Shown here piece by piece: positions 26,908 through 36,800 of a stretch of 60,061 nt of DNA (position 1 is its first letter; the number at the start of each line of letters is the position of its first letter). The stretch comes from an uncultured Saprospiraceae bacterium. GTDB lineage: Bacteria; Bacteroidota; Bacteroidia; Chitinophagales; Saprospiraceae. A program made the translations under genes and the position numbers. A model generated the notes under the pieces. It did no database searches and was not told where the DNA came from. It saw nothing but the letters and a program-made list of their open reading frames with translations. The DNA lies in the NCBI GenBank assembly GCA_905480605.1, contig CAJQRD010000014.1, positions 1 to 60,061 on the forward strand, given 5' to 3'.

Positions 26908-29157
26908 ATGAGTATTAGAACCCCATACCTGAATTTTCAAATTTTAACTTTATTGTTATTTTTTGCGTTAAATTTATTTGCTCAAGAGAATGGTGCCAAT
27001 TCTTTAAGAATAATAGGCGCCAAAAAACCAAAAACTTTTGCAGTTGTTATCGGTATTTCAGATTATCAAAATCCAGAAATACCAGATCTTTCTTTTGCAC
27101 ACAGAGATGCACAGGTTTTTGCTGATTTTCTCAGATCACCTGCAGGTAATAATTTACAAGATGACAATCTTCGAATTCTTATTAATGAAGAAGCAACTGG
27201 TGCAGCAGTAGCCACTGCCATTGATTGGCTGTACGATTCTGTCGAAGAAAATGACCAGGCTTTGATATATTTTTCTGGTCATGGAGATGTGGAAAGAAAA
27301 GGAATCAATCAACTTGGCTTTCTACTTTGCTGGGACAGTGGCCCGAAAATTTATATGGCAGGCGGTACTTATAGTTTATATTATCTACAAAACATGATCT
27401 CCGCAATATCCATCGAAAAAAAGGCCAAAGTTGTTTTAATTGCAGATGCTTGTCGTTCTGGGAAACTCGCAGGAAGTTCAGTCAATGGCTCACAATTAAC
27501 GGCCGCCAACTTGGCTCAACAATACGAAAATGAAATAAAAATTCTATCATGTCAACCTGATGAATTCAGTGTTGAAGGAATTCAATGGGGAGGTGGAAGA
27601 GGAGCATTCTCATTCCATTTAATCGAGGGTCTAATAGGGAAAGCAGACGCCAATCAAGATAAAACCGTTAAGCTGATGGAAATAGGAAGATACCTCGAGG
27701 ACAATGTATCTGCTGAAGTTGCGCCTCTTAGTCAAATTCCTATGATTGTGGGTGCAAGAGGCACAAAAGTTTCGTTGGTAGATGAAGTTTCTCTTGCTGC
27801 TCTTTTACTAGAGAATGAAAACTCTGATCCTAATAAAAATTACATCGCCAGTAAATCAAATTTATCTTATGATTTGGAACTTTTGGATTCTACTAGTTAC
27901 CAAACATATCTCGATTTTGAAAATGCTCTTTCAAAAAAAGAATTTCTAGCTCCAGATTCACTATGTGCTGAATTTTATTTCAATCAATTGATAGCTAATC
28001 AATCAATAATCCATTTACATCCCGAAGTGACTCGGCGTTATGTAATTGCATTACAAGATGATGCGCAACAATCGATCAATGCCATCTTGGAAGAAGATCC
28101 AAATAGTCTCTACAATTCACAAGTGGCATTTCAAAAGAAATTTAAAGATTTTCCAAAGTTGCTAAATAAAGCCGGCCAGCTATTGGGTAACCAACATTAC
28201 CTATACAACAATATCAAAGCTCGAGAATATCTTTTTGAAGGTATTTTATTATATATGAAATACAGTTCTTTTGAAAATCCGAGCATTGAAAAAGGACAAG
28301 AGATATTGAATTACTATTTTAAGTCATTGGAATTAGAACCAAAAATGGCTCTTACTCATTACTTTATTAGTCTTTGCTACAGTAAAATATTTAAAGATTC
28401 GAAGGAAAGTTTTTCTTACGCCGTAAAAGCATCTGAATATGCAGGATCTTGGGCAAGACCATATGTTCATCTGGCATATTACTTATCCAAAGATTCAAAA
28501 GATTTTGATAATGCAAAAATTTATTTAGACAAGGCTACCGAAATGGATTCGACCAGTGCCCTGGTATGGAAAGGTTGGACTTCCTGGCATTTATATCAGC
28601 GAAATTTTGAACAAGCTTTGAGTGTTGCACAAAAAGTAGCAGAGTTGACACCTCAGGATCCATTCGCATGGTTAAATATTGCTGGAATTCACATACATGT
28701 AAGACGGGACTCCCTTGCCAAAATTGCCTTATTAAAAACAATAGAACTGGACAGTAGTCAATTTATGGCCTTTTATTACTTAGGGTACATCGCGAGTCGA
28801 AATGGTGAAAATGGTGATGCAGAAATCAACTACTTACAAGCGCTTAATATTAATCCTGAAAATGAAAAAATCAGGATTATGTTTGCAAAACATTATACCA
28901 AGATAGAAAGTTATTCAAAAGCAGAATCTCAATACCTGGAACTTATAAAATACATTGATCCTAATGCCAACAACTGGTTTGATATGGCCAAGGTAAGTGC
29001 AATGAATCAAAATTCTGTGACAGCTTTAAAATATTTAGAAAAATCTCTAATTAAAGGATTCAAAGATTTGGAGAAAATTGAAAATGATCCTATGCTTGAT
29101 TCAATACGCAATGTCGAAGATTACAAAAATATGATACTAAAATATTTTCAAAATTAA
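26908..29157 (+). CDS. Exported caspase-family peptidase with C-terminal TPR domain
   Basis: 749 residues. A signal peptide (to about Ala25) is followed by the caspase domain (about 40-290). The dyad is His125 in Y-F-S-G-H-G-D and Cys182 in A-D-A-C-R-S-G-K. A 12-residue Ca2+-type loop D-A-N-Q-D-K-T-V-K-L-M-E (about 247-258) carries ligands at positions 1, 3, 5 and 12 as in EF-hands. A linker (about 295-355) leads to some eight TPR units (about 455-749), such as A-K-I-Y-L-D-K-A-T-E-M-D and Y-L-Q-A-L-N-I-N-P-E-N-E. The chain is colinear with the two split ORFs on the other strand, so this is a divergent duplicate. It is likely co-transcribed with the lipoprotein 32 bp downstream. Predicted role: a periplasmic, perhaps calcium-triggered, protease with a protein-binding arm. 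Confidence 0.92.
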   Translation: MSIRTPYLNFQILTLLLFFALNLFAQENGANSLRIIGAKKPKTFAVVIGISDYQNPEIPDLSFAHRDAQVFADFLRSPAGNNLQDDNLRILINEEATGAAVATAIDWLYDSVEENDQALIYFSGHGDVERKGINQLGFLLCWDSGPKIYMAGGTYSLYYLQNMISAISIEKKAKVVLIADACRSGKLAGSSVNGSQLTAANLAQQYENEIKILSCQPDEFSVEGIQWGGGRGAFSFHLIEGLIGKADANQDKTVKLMEIGRYLEDNVSAEVAPLSQIPMIVGARGTKVSLVDEVSLAALLLENENSDPNKNYIASKSNLSYDLELLDSTSYQTYLDFENALSKKEFLAPDSLCAEFYFNQLIANQSIIHLHPEVTRRYVIALQDDAQQSINAILEEDPNSLYNSQVAFQKKFKDFPKLLNKAGQLLGNQHYLYNNIKAREYLFEGILLYMKYSSFENPSIEKGQEILNYYFKSLELEPKMALTHYFISLCYSKIFKDSKESFSYAVKASEYAGSWARPYVHLAYYLSKDSKDFDNAKIYLDKATEMDSTSALVWKGWTSWHLYQRNFEQALSVAQKVAELTPQDPFAWLNIAGIHIHVRRDSLAKIALLKTIELDSSQFMAFYYLGYIASRNGENGDAEINYLQALNINPENEKIRIMFAKHYTKIESYSKAESQYLELIKYIDPNANNWFDMAKVSAMNQNSVTALKYLEKSLIKGFKDLEKIENDPMLDSIRNVEDYKNMILKYFQN

Positions 29158-29189
29158 TTCAACATTTAACTAACTAAATAACACCCACT

Positions 29190-29855
29190 ATGAAAACGTT
29201 CAAATACTCCTTTGTTTTTTTCGCCTTATTATTTATTCAGTGCAAAGAAAAAACAGCACAGAAGGAAATACCAGATACTAAACCTGCTGAAGAATTGAAT
29301 TCCCCAGACGACCAAGGCACAATATCCGTAACAGTCTTAGATTATTACGACAAAAGCCCTATGAAGGAAGTAGATATAGAGATAGAAAAAGGAGGCGTCT
29401 CCCTCGGTCATGATAAGACTAATTTACAAGGTAATGTAACACTAAAATCTGTCGATAGAGAGAACGACTATGTTTTTAAAAAAGCAGGTTTCACCCCTCA
29501 AACAATCAGGTTTGATGTTTATCAAAAAATTGATGCATTAACTCTTTACTTAAAGCCGGAAGATGATCCTAGTTTATCTATGATTAACATTAGAGGAATT
29601 GTTTCAAATAAAGATGGACAATCCGCAAAGAATGTCTCAGTAAGGTCCACTGGAGTTACTACCCAAACTCATTCTAATGGTTTCTACTCACTGGACATAC
29701 AAAGACCTGAAGGAACTTTTCCATTAGGCTATTTTCAAGGCGACATCAATGGGTCACTGAGAATGGATGTTGCTGAAGATACCGTTATTATAGATATTTT
29801 CATTGATGGATTTACCAATGATAGTATTCTAATAAAAAATAACACCCAGAACTAA
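29190..29855 (+). CDS. Lipoprotein with two carboxypeptidase-regulatory-like domains
   Basis: 221 residues. The signal ends F-A-L-L-F-I-Q-C-K, so Cys19 is the lipid anchor, followed by a K/E-rich flexible stretch. Two beta-sandwich modules of the CarboxypepD-regulatory-like type follow: the first (about 44-122) with I-S-V-T-V-L-D-Y-Y-D-K-S-P-M-K-E-V-D-I-E-I and T-N-L-Q-G-N-V-T-L, the second (about 130-215) with I-N-I-R-G-I-V-S-N-K-D-G-Q-S-A-K and S-N-G-F-Y-S-L-D-I. Such domains are structural or binding modules. It lies 32 bp after the caspase-TPR gene on the same strand and ahead of a strong terminator, so the two form an operon, and it may tether or receive the caspase at the membrane surface. 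Confidence 0.82.
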   Translation: MKTFKYSFVFFALLFIQCKEKTAQKEIPDTKPAEELNSPDDQGTISVTVLDYYDKSPMKEVDIEIEKGGVSLGHDKTNLQGNVTLKSVDRENDYVFKKAGFTPQTIRFDVYQKIDALTLYLKPEDDPSLSMINIRGIVSNKDGQSAKNVSVRSTGVTTQTHSNGFYSLDIQRPEGTFPLGYFQGDINGSLRMDVAEDTVIIDIFIDGFTNDSILIKNNTQN

Positions 29856-29896
29856 AAGAATTAAAGTACGTCTGTATTCCTAAGTTTGGGCTGTAC

Positions 29897-29952
29897 AACT
29901 AAGTCTATCCCACTGATATTATATATCGCTGTGAGATAGACTTAGTTTTTTT
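29897..29952 (+). terminator. Long Rho-independent terminator of the caspase-TPR/lipoprotein operon
   Basis: AACTAAGTCTATC (29897-29909) pairs perfectly with GATAGACTTAGTT (29935-29947), followed by a T-run ending at 29952. The 25-base interior pairs further (CAC/GTG after one mismatch, then GATAT/ATATC), making one long, slightly bulged hairpin. Confidence 0.9.
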
Positions 29953-30087
29953 GTGTCAATTACTTTAAAAGTCACTTCATCACAAAAATGAAATCTTTGA
30001 ACGAAAATTGCTAATGAAGTTAACTGTTATGGTTAGAAACCAATTAGGGAATTATTCAGTATCTGGCTAATCTTGGAAATAAGGTGT

Positions 30088-30411
30088 TTATTTTTTTAAA
30101 ATTCTATCAGCAACTTGCTTAGCGTCTCGGCAATACTTGTCATCACCTTGTAATTTCCATTCACCAAATTTTTCTATGTAATACTTAACTATTTTTTCTA
30201 CAACTTCTGAATACCCACCATAAGATGTCAACACCTTTTGCACTTCTTCAACATAGTCACTCTTGCTTAATTCATCTTTTAATACCAAGCTCCAAAGTCT
30301 ATTCATGCGTTTAGACTTCTCTTTATAAATTGGGTCTTTTGTTTTATACGCCATTAAAAAGAGAGAAAGCGCCTTCGCTTCTGGTGATGGTTTTTCTGTT
30401 TTCTTAGTCAT
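30088..30411 (-). CDS. Hypothetical protein, 107 aa
   Basis: A small, Lys-rich, helical cytosolic protein beginning M-T-K-K-T-E-K-P-S-P-E-A-K-A-L-S-L-F and containing K-S-K-R-M-N-R-L-W-S-L-V-L and a C-terminal D-K-Y-C-R-D-A-K-Q-V-A-D-R-I-L-K-K. No signal, membrane segment or known motif. I do not recognise the family. It converges on the terminator of the caspase operon and diverges from the antiporter gene. Confidence 0.6.
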   Translation of the reverse strand: MTKKTEKPSPEAKALSLFLMAYKTKDPIYKEKSKRMNRLWSLVLKDELSKSDYVEEVQKVLTSYGGYSEVVEKIVKYYIEKFGEWKLQGDDKYCRDAKQVADRILKK

Positions 30412-30634
30412 ACTTCTTGTTATATCATAAAATAAGTAGCTAAATGTAATTTATTAATATCACTCGACTTCTTTTTCCTTAAGATATTTTATGTGCCACC
30501 TACTCAAATATATATGATAGACAGATTTTCCAAAACATGATAAAACACAGAATTATCTATTCCAAAAAACATCTTATTTACTGTAAGCCAAAAATCCTTA
30601 CTATATTCACAACCAATAATAATAAAAACCAACC

Positions 30635-31909
30635 ATGGATTTATTTACAATTTCCTCTATAGTCATAGCTTTATCGGCCTTATTCGGCTACATCAATATT
30701 CGATTCCTGAAACTTCCAAATACTATCGGCTTAATGCTCATTGCTATTGTATTTACACTCGTTTTGTTTGCTTCAAGCTTGGTGGATCCTACGATATATG
30801 ATGCTGCAGAGAAAATGGTAGCACAGATAGAGTTTGATCATATTTTACTAGACATATTACTTGGGTTTTTGCTATTTGCAGGAGCAATGCACACAAACTT
30901 TGATCAACTTCGGGTTCAACGTTGGCCAATCCTTGTATTTAGTACTTTGGGAGTACTAGCCTCCACGTTTATAACCGGTGGGTTGGTTTTCTACTTGCTT
31001 CAACTTATGAGTTTCAACATACCTTTTATTCATTGTCTAATTTTTGGAGCTTTGATCTCTCCTACTGACCCGATTGCTGTTTTGGGTATTTTGAAAAAAG
31101 CAGGGGTGCCTAAAAAGTTAGAAACAAAAATTGTAGGAGAATCCTTATTTAATGATGGCGTTGGAGTAGTTGTTTTCTTGACTATACTAGGTCTAGCACA
31201 AGGAGGAACACATGGTGGCGATGCATTTAATATTGCAAAACTATTTGGGCAAGAAGTATTTGGAGGAATTGTAATGGGAGGGATTTTAGGATACTGTACA
31301 TACTTGCTATTGCGATCTATTGACGATTATGACATAGAGGTTATAATTACTCTCGCGTGTGTAATGGGTGGATATTCATTGGCACATTACTTACACCTAT
31401 CTGCCCCATTGGCAATGGTTGTCGCTGGATTAATAGTGGGAAATGATACCGTTCGAGGTACTTCAATGTCTGATACCACAGAACAATATGTCGATAAATT
31501 TTGGGAGCTAATTGATATGCTATTGAATGCTATCCTTTTCGTATTGATAGGTTTAGAAATGCTCATACTCACCTTCAATGGTAAATATATAGTTGCAGGC
31601 TTGATATGCATCATACTTGTATTATTCGCTCGTTATATCTCCCTGTTTATTCCAGTAAAATTATTTAGTGAAAAGTTAGAATTCATACCCCATACAGATA
31701 AAATAATGACTTGGGGAGGACTAAGAGGTGGTATTTCTATTGCGCTGGCCTTGAGTCTTCCTGATGAAATGAGCAGAGACATCTTTATAATAATTACTTA
31801 TGTTGTTGTTGTCTTTTCCATTTTAGTGCAAGGGCTAACAATTGGAAAATTTGCAACGAAATTAATTGGAAAAGAACATATGTTGGTGGGTGACGGAGAT
31901 GGCCACTGA
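30635..31909 (+). CDS. CPA1-family Na+(or K+)/H+ antiporter (NhaP-like)
   Basis: 424 residues, about 12-13 membrane helices, length typical for bacterial CPA1 antiporters without a long cytoplasmic tail. Conserved ion-path elements are present: I-S-P-T-D-P-I-A-V-L-G (about 146-156), the N-D active pair in G-E-S-L-F-N-D-G-V-G (about 169-178) and W-G-G-L-R-G-G-I-S-I-A-L-A (about 361-373) with the family arginine. This exchanger uses the proton gradient to expel Na+ (or K+), important for pH and salt balance and in keeping with a marine-type organism. The C-terminal tail is short. It is not operonic with the neighbouring permease, 395 bp away. Confidence 0.92.
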   Translation: MDLFTISSIVIALSALFGYINIRFLKLPNTIGLMLIAIVFTLVLFASSLVDPTIYDAAEKMVAQIEFDHILLDILLGFLLFAGAMHTNFDQLRVQRWPILVFSTLGVLASTFITGGLVFYLLQLMSFNIPFIHCLIFGALISPTDPIAVLGILKKAGVPKKLETKIVGESLFNDGVGVVVFLTILGLAQGGTHGGDAFNIAKLFGQEVFGGIVMGGILGYCTYLLLRSIDDYDIEVIITLACVMGGYSLAHYLHLSAPLAMVVAGLIVGNDTVRGTSMSDTTEQYVDKFWELIDMLLNAILFVLIGLEMLILTFNGKYIVAGLICIILVLFARYISLFIPVKLFSEKLEFIPHTDKIMTWGGLRGGISIALALSLPDEMSRDIFIIITYVVVVFSILVQGLTIGKFATKLIGKEHMLVGDGDGH

Positions 31910-32279
31910 TAAACGTAGAACGGTTTCAAATATTAAGCTTATAACATTTATCTTCTTGACTATAATACAAAATTATGTGTGCAACGATTGTGAATAGAAG
32001 ATATATCAACCTGCAAGGTCCTATCATTTTTAAATATCGATACGTTAATTGCTATCAAGATTGCAACTGGACTAAATTATTTCTCAATTGATTTCAAAAG
32101 GTTACTGTTGAAAACAAATAAATTTTGTGGTTTGTTTATCGAAATGGGATTTTAATTATCAAAAATTATTTTAAAAACTGCTAAAATATGCGCTCAGTTA
32201 TATTGCGTATATTCAAAGTGTTTTTTTATTCCTCAACTTTTAGATAAATAGAATTCAAAAATGAAATAAAACAATACCT
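31910..32279. other. Non-coding stretch upstream of the APC permease
   Basis: About 370 bp separating antiporter and permease. A 38-codon frame at 31975-32091 has no support. The promoter of the permease lies at its right end. No terminator hairpin found after the antiporter. Confidence 0.45.
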
Positions 32280-32287
32280 TATCTTTG
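32280..32287 (+). promoter_or_regulatory. Candidate Bacteroidota -7 box upstream of the amino-acid permease
   Basis: TATCTTTG matches the TAnnTTTG -7 consensus exactly and lies 17 bp before the ATG at 32305. It is embedded in the small palindrome TTATC-tttga-GATAA. No clear -33 TTG is present 19-21 bp upstream, which lowers confidence, and the 5' leader would be very short. Confidence 0.35.
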
Positions 32288-32304
32288 AGATAAACCCTTA
32301 AGAC

Positions 32305-33534
32305 ATGAGCGATGAAAAGGAACAAATAGGACTTAAGAAACAACTCGGCACAGTTCAAATTTTGTTGTATGGCGTCGGGACCATGCTAGGTGCTGGTATT
32401 TATGTACTGGTAGGTAAAGTGGCCGGTTATGCTGGAACACTAGCTCCGCTCTCTTTTCTTATTGCTGGAATTTTAGCAGGATTGACCGCTTACTCCTATT
32501 CACTTCTTTCGCCACGTTTTCCAAAAAGCGGTGGAGAAATTGATTATGTAGACAATGCTTTTCATTCAAAACGATTGGCAACCCTTGTTGGGTGGAGTGT
32601 AGTTTTCACTGGCTTCATTTCAGCTGCAGCCATTATCAAAGGGTTTGTTGGATACCTTGACGTGTTTATTGAGCTGCCCGATGCCTTGGTCATCATCGTT
32701 ATGATGACGCTCCTATGTATGCTTGCCATATGGGGAATTGGTGAATCGTTGAATGTGATCGGATTAATAACGCTGATTGAAATTGGTGGTCTCGTATTTG
32801 TCATTGTAATTGCAGGCGTCGATTTGGATAAGTTCACTTCGCAGTTTTCACAAATGTTCATTGAAGCACCAGGCTATGATGTCTTTGCTGTGTTTCAAGG
32901 TGCATTTTTAGCATTCTATGCTTTTGTTGGATTTGAAGACTTGGCCAATGTAGCCGAAGAGGCCAAAGATCCGAAAAAGAGCATGCCTATAGCCATTATG
33001 GGCAGTTTTTCTATCGCCTTGTTCCTGTACATAACTGTGGCTATTGTTGCTGTAATGTCTTTACCTCTGAATGAACTTTCTACCACAAATGCACCCATGG
33101 CTGATATACTTTCAAGCAAGGGACCACAGTATGTTTATATTATAAGTCTAATCAGTTTGGTAGCTGTTTTAAATGGGGTATTGGCACAAGTTATAATGGG
33201 ATCAAGAGTTTTGTATGGATTGGCAGAACGGAACAATGCACCGAAATTATTTCATCAAGTACATAAAAAATTCCAGACTCCTCTCCCTGCCACCGTCGTG
33301 ATTTCCTTTGGGATCATGGTCTTGGCCATATTTGTTCCTATTGTTCAACTTGCAAACACCACCAGCTATGTTATCATCAGCGTTTTCGTGCTGGTAAACC
33401 TCTCACAGGCAAAATTGGCCTTTAATGATTTTGGGGAAAAGAAATGCTGGAGCACTCGAAAGTTTGTCCTACCATTGATTGCTGCTCTGCTATGTATTGT
33501 ATTTCTTGTTTATAAAGTATTGGCCGTTTTGTAA
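32305..33534 (+). CDS. APC superfamily amino-acid permease
   Basis: 409 residues with about 12 membrane helices. The broken first helix carries the substrate-binding G-T-M-L-G-A-G-I-Y-V-L-V-G (about 25-37). The sixth helix region has A-F-Y-A-F-V-G-F-E-D-L-A-N-V-A-E-E-A-K-D-P, the APC signature ahead of a cytoplasmic helix, and P-K-S-G-G-E-I-D-Y-V lies in the first loop. These features indicate an inner-membrane, proton-coupled amino-acid or amine importer of the cationic-transporter-like branch. Specificity is not readable. Length is slightly short (family about 420-480), with no soluble C-terminal domain. Confidence 0.9.
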   Translation: MSDEKEQIGLKKQLGTVQILLYGVGTMLGAGIYVLVGKVAGYAGTLAPLSFLIAGILAGLTAYSYSLLSPRFPKSGGEIDYVDNAFHSKRLATLVGWSVVFTGFISAAAIIKGFVGYLDVFIELPDALVIIVMMTLLCMLAIWGIGESLNVIGLITLIEIGGLVFVIVIAGVDLDKFTSQFSQMFIEAPGYDVFAVFQGAFLAFYAFVGFEDLANVAEEAKDPKKSMPIAIMGSFSIALFLYITVAIVAVMSLPLNELSTTNAPMADILSSKGPQYVYIISLISLVAVLNGVLAQVIMGSRVLYGLAERNNAPKLFHQVHKKFQTPLPATVVISFGIMVLAIFVPIVQLANTTSYVIISVFVLVNLSQAKLAFNDFGEKKCWSTRKFVLPLIAALLCIVFLVYKVLAVL

Positions 33535-33821
33535 TACAGTAAGTGAGTAGGATATGTAAGGATTGGTTTTTAGACGTATTCACTAAGTTTTTACTCCATT
33601 AAAAAGGCAAATAAATTTGATGAAAAATTTAAGAAAGTAATTATATGGTTCAAATGTATTATTGCGCTTGTGGTAATAGTAACTTATTTAAACCAAAAAA
33701 AAGATTAAGCTATGTGCCAACAAATAATAAAACTAAACATTGTCTGCCTCACTAATTGGATTAAAAAGACAGATCCGTTAAGTCCTGCATTTCAAAGAAA
33801 TTAATTTTTTTATTCTGCAAT

Positions 33822-36800
33822 CTACTTAAGCAAAGTAACTGTTCCAAATACATTTTCGATTTGACCGTCTACCTTATACTGTACGTGATACACATACACA
33901 CCTTGTTCAAGACTATTACCATCTCTTGTACCATCCCAGCCCAGATCGGAATCATTAGGACTAAACGATTCATTTACGAACACTAGGTTACCCCATCTGT
34001 CATAAATAGCCAATTTTTCAATAGTATTAATATCAGAACTTGAGAAAACAGTAAAGTCCTCTCGTTCACCAGGGTTAATAACGTTTGGAATATAAATATT
34101 TGGAATTCTTTTAACTCGAATCAAAACCTCTGCTACATCAACACACCCTTCCAGTGTTGTAATTGTTAAAGACAAAACTGTACTGTCTTGAGCCGATAAT
34201 ATCGTTGGGTTAAGACAATTGTAACAAGAAAGACTTGCTTCACCTTCCCACAGAATACTTGCCAGCAAATTCTCATCGATGTTTAATTCAGCAGACAATT
34301 CGCCAGTTTCATCATTGATCAATGTTATTTGTTCGCGAAGATCTATAGAAGGTAAAGTAGGACCTTCTATCACAAAACTTTCTGTATTTGTACATCCATT
34401 AACCAAGTCAACCAATTCAACTGTATACTCACCACTTGTGCCAAAACAATATGTTATCTCATCATTTGAAATTAAAGTGCCATTGGTATCATACCAACTA
34501 TATTGTATGTCATTGTTTGATGAATTGTTTGCAGTCACACACGATTCGCCAGTAGTACAATCAAGTTTTTCCACATCTAAAATGGAAATTTGAGGGTAAG
34601 TTGTTTCATCCAAAATCATAAGAGATGATTCGGACTGACATTCAGAAATTATATTTACGGCAATTAACCCGACTGTCTGCGGTTCTGATAGAATTAATTC
34701 ATTTTGAGTCGATACAATCTGATTATTGACGATCCAGTTATAATCAGTATTTGGTTCTACTTCATAACTTAGGTTAACATTCAAAATTATGCAATCCAAA
34801 ATATTTCCAGGATCTGCATAGATTATTGCTACAGGTATATCTACATTTTCTTCAACCAGAACCATGTCTATTTCTGATATACAATTATTAACAGCATCAA
34901 TAAGTTGTAAACCATACAAACCTGGCTCAGAAACTTCAAACTGAATATCTTCTGAAATTATATTACCAGACTCATCCAGCCAATTTATTATAACATTGTT
35001 ACCATACTCACTTTGGGTACCATCTAGTGTTACAGTTGCAGTTTCACAATTAAGCAATAAATCATCACCTGCATTACTTATGGGTACATCTGTAGATGAT
35101 ACAATAGTAATACTTTCATTTAAAACACATCCATCTTGAAAGATTGCTTGTAAAGTATATTCTCCTGAAACACCAACACCAATTTCAGCTAAACTAGAAA
35201 TAAAGTTATCAGGCCCTTCCCATAAGTATTCTACTATTGCTTCATCACCTTGAGCATCTAGATTACTTGTGGTATTCTCACAATCAATTGTAAGAATATC
35301 TGCATTTAATTCTAGACTATGATTACATGTAGAACATCCTTCTTGTGAAATTGATAGCTCAAGAATACAACTTGTATTAAATGCGTCACTTAAGCTTAAA
35401 ACAATTTCACTACCATCAGCAATAAATGGCCCCAAAAAGTTAGTATTACCATAAACAAAAGGTCCGAATTCATTTCCATTGTCATCAATAAGTATAAAAT
35501 CAGAGCCAGAACCTAGAATACTGCCAACTGTAAATTCAATAGAGAAAAAATCATCCGTATCAACCATTCCTGTACCGTTATCATCACAATCAAGAATTGC
35601 TAAATCTAACAATTCAAGATCGCAAGGCGTAGAACAAGGTGCAGGTGCAGGAATAGTAACCTCTGCTACACAGCTAATGTCATTTGAATCAAAAATTTCT
35701 ACTACTAGATCTCCATTTAAAATCAAATTATTGTCCAGGACTATCAATTCATTATAATTAAACACACCACCTGTCTGTTCAACTGTAAAGCTTGATGACG
35801 CATTAATTCCACTTACTATAATTCCAACTTCAAAAAGATCATCATTGTTGTTAGAAGGTGTTCCTGGGTCTATACAATCTACCGACTCAATGGAAATATC
35901 CAATTGACATAGATTAGAACATGGAATTAAAAGATCAGTATCCAAGTTTAAGGAACAGTCATTTTGATCTAAGTCTTCAAAGCCTAAGGTAACGGAAGCA
36001 TTGGTTGCATCTAGATTAAAGTTTGATACTACATCATAATCGAATGAAAAAGTGAGAACATTGTCAACATAAATGTTATACATATTAGAAGAACCGCTAT
36101 TAATAGCCGAAACATTCACTGTGTACTCAAAATAATCATCAAGAGGGTCAAGAGGTGTCCCATTGTCATTACATACTGAATCCAATTGATCTAAACTTAA
36201 TTCACAATCTGTTGAACATTGTTCCAAATTCCCTAAGTCAAAACTTGTTGTACAATTAAATATCACATCCGTAGCCGTTAATGTAATAACATTGCCATCA
36301 GCTGGAACTTGTATTGATATCGTCTCGTCATAATTATATGTTCCTTGATTTATCACAGATCCTACATCTAAACTAAATTGACCCGAACCACCAACAAGTA
36401 CAAATTCAACTTCATAAAAATCATCTGTGGAATTGGTTCCTGTTCCATTGTTATTACAATCGGAAAATACATTCTCAAAATTAATTTCGAAGCCTGTTCC
36501 AACTTCTATTGAATCCAATACACTACATCCTAAGCTATCAATCAGTAGAAACTTATAATTGCCTGGAATCAAATCACTTATTGTATTAATATTAATAGTA
36601 TCATTATCTTGTAAGAGAGTATAAGTCGAAAGATTTATAGGTACAGAAATTTCTATACTACCATCCGCTGATCCCAAACAGGTTTCAGCCATACTCATTA
36701 AGTCTAATGATGGGACCGCCTGAATTTTTATTTCAATATTTAATTCAGAGTAACATCCTCCAGCATCAGTAACTGTAGCGTAGATAAATGCTTCAGGAAG

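Noticed and set aside
23641-29855. Interpreting the caspase locus as a known cytosolic anti-phage caspase system
   Set aside because: Both caspases have signal peptides and there is no gasdermin, trypsin-like, nucleotide-binding-oligomerisation or CRISPR effector gene nearby.
31975-32091. 38-codon ORF between antiporter and permease
   Set aside because: No hairpin, promoter or motif supports it; length is expected by chance in AT-rich DNA.
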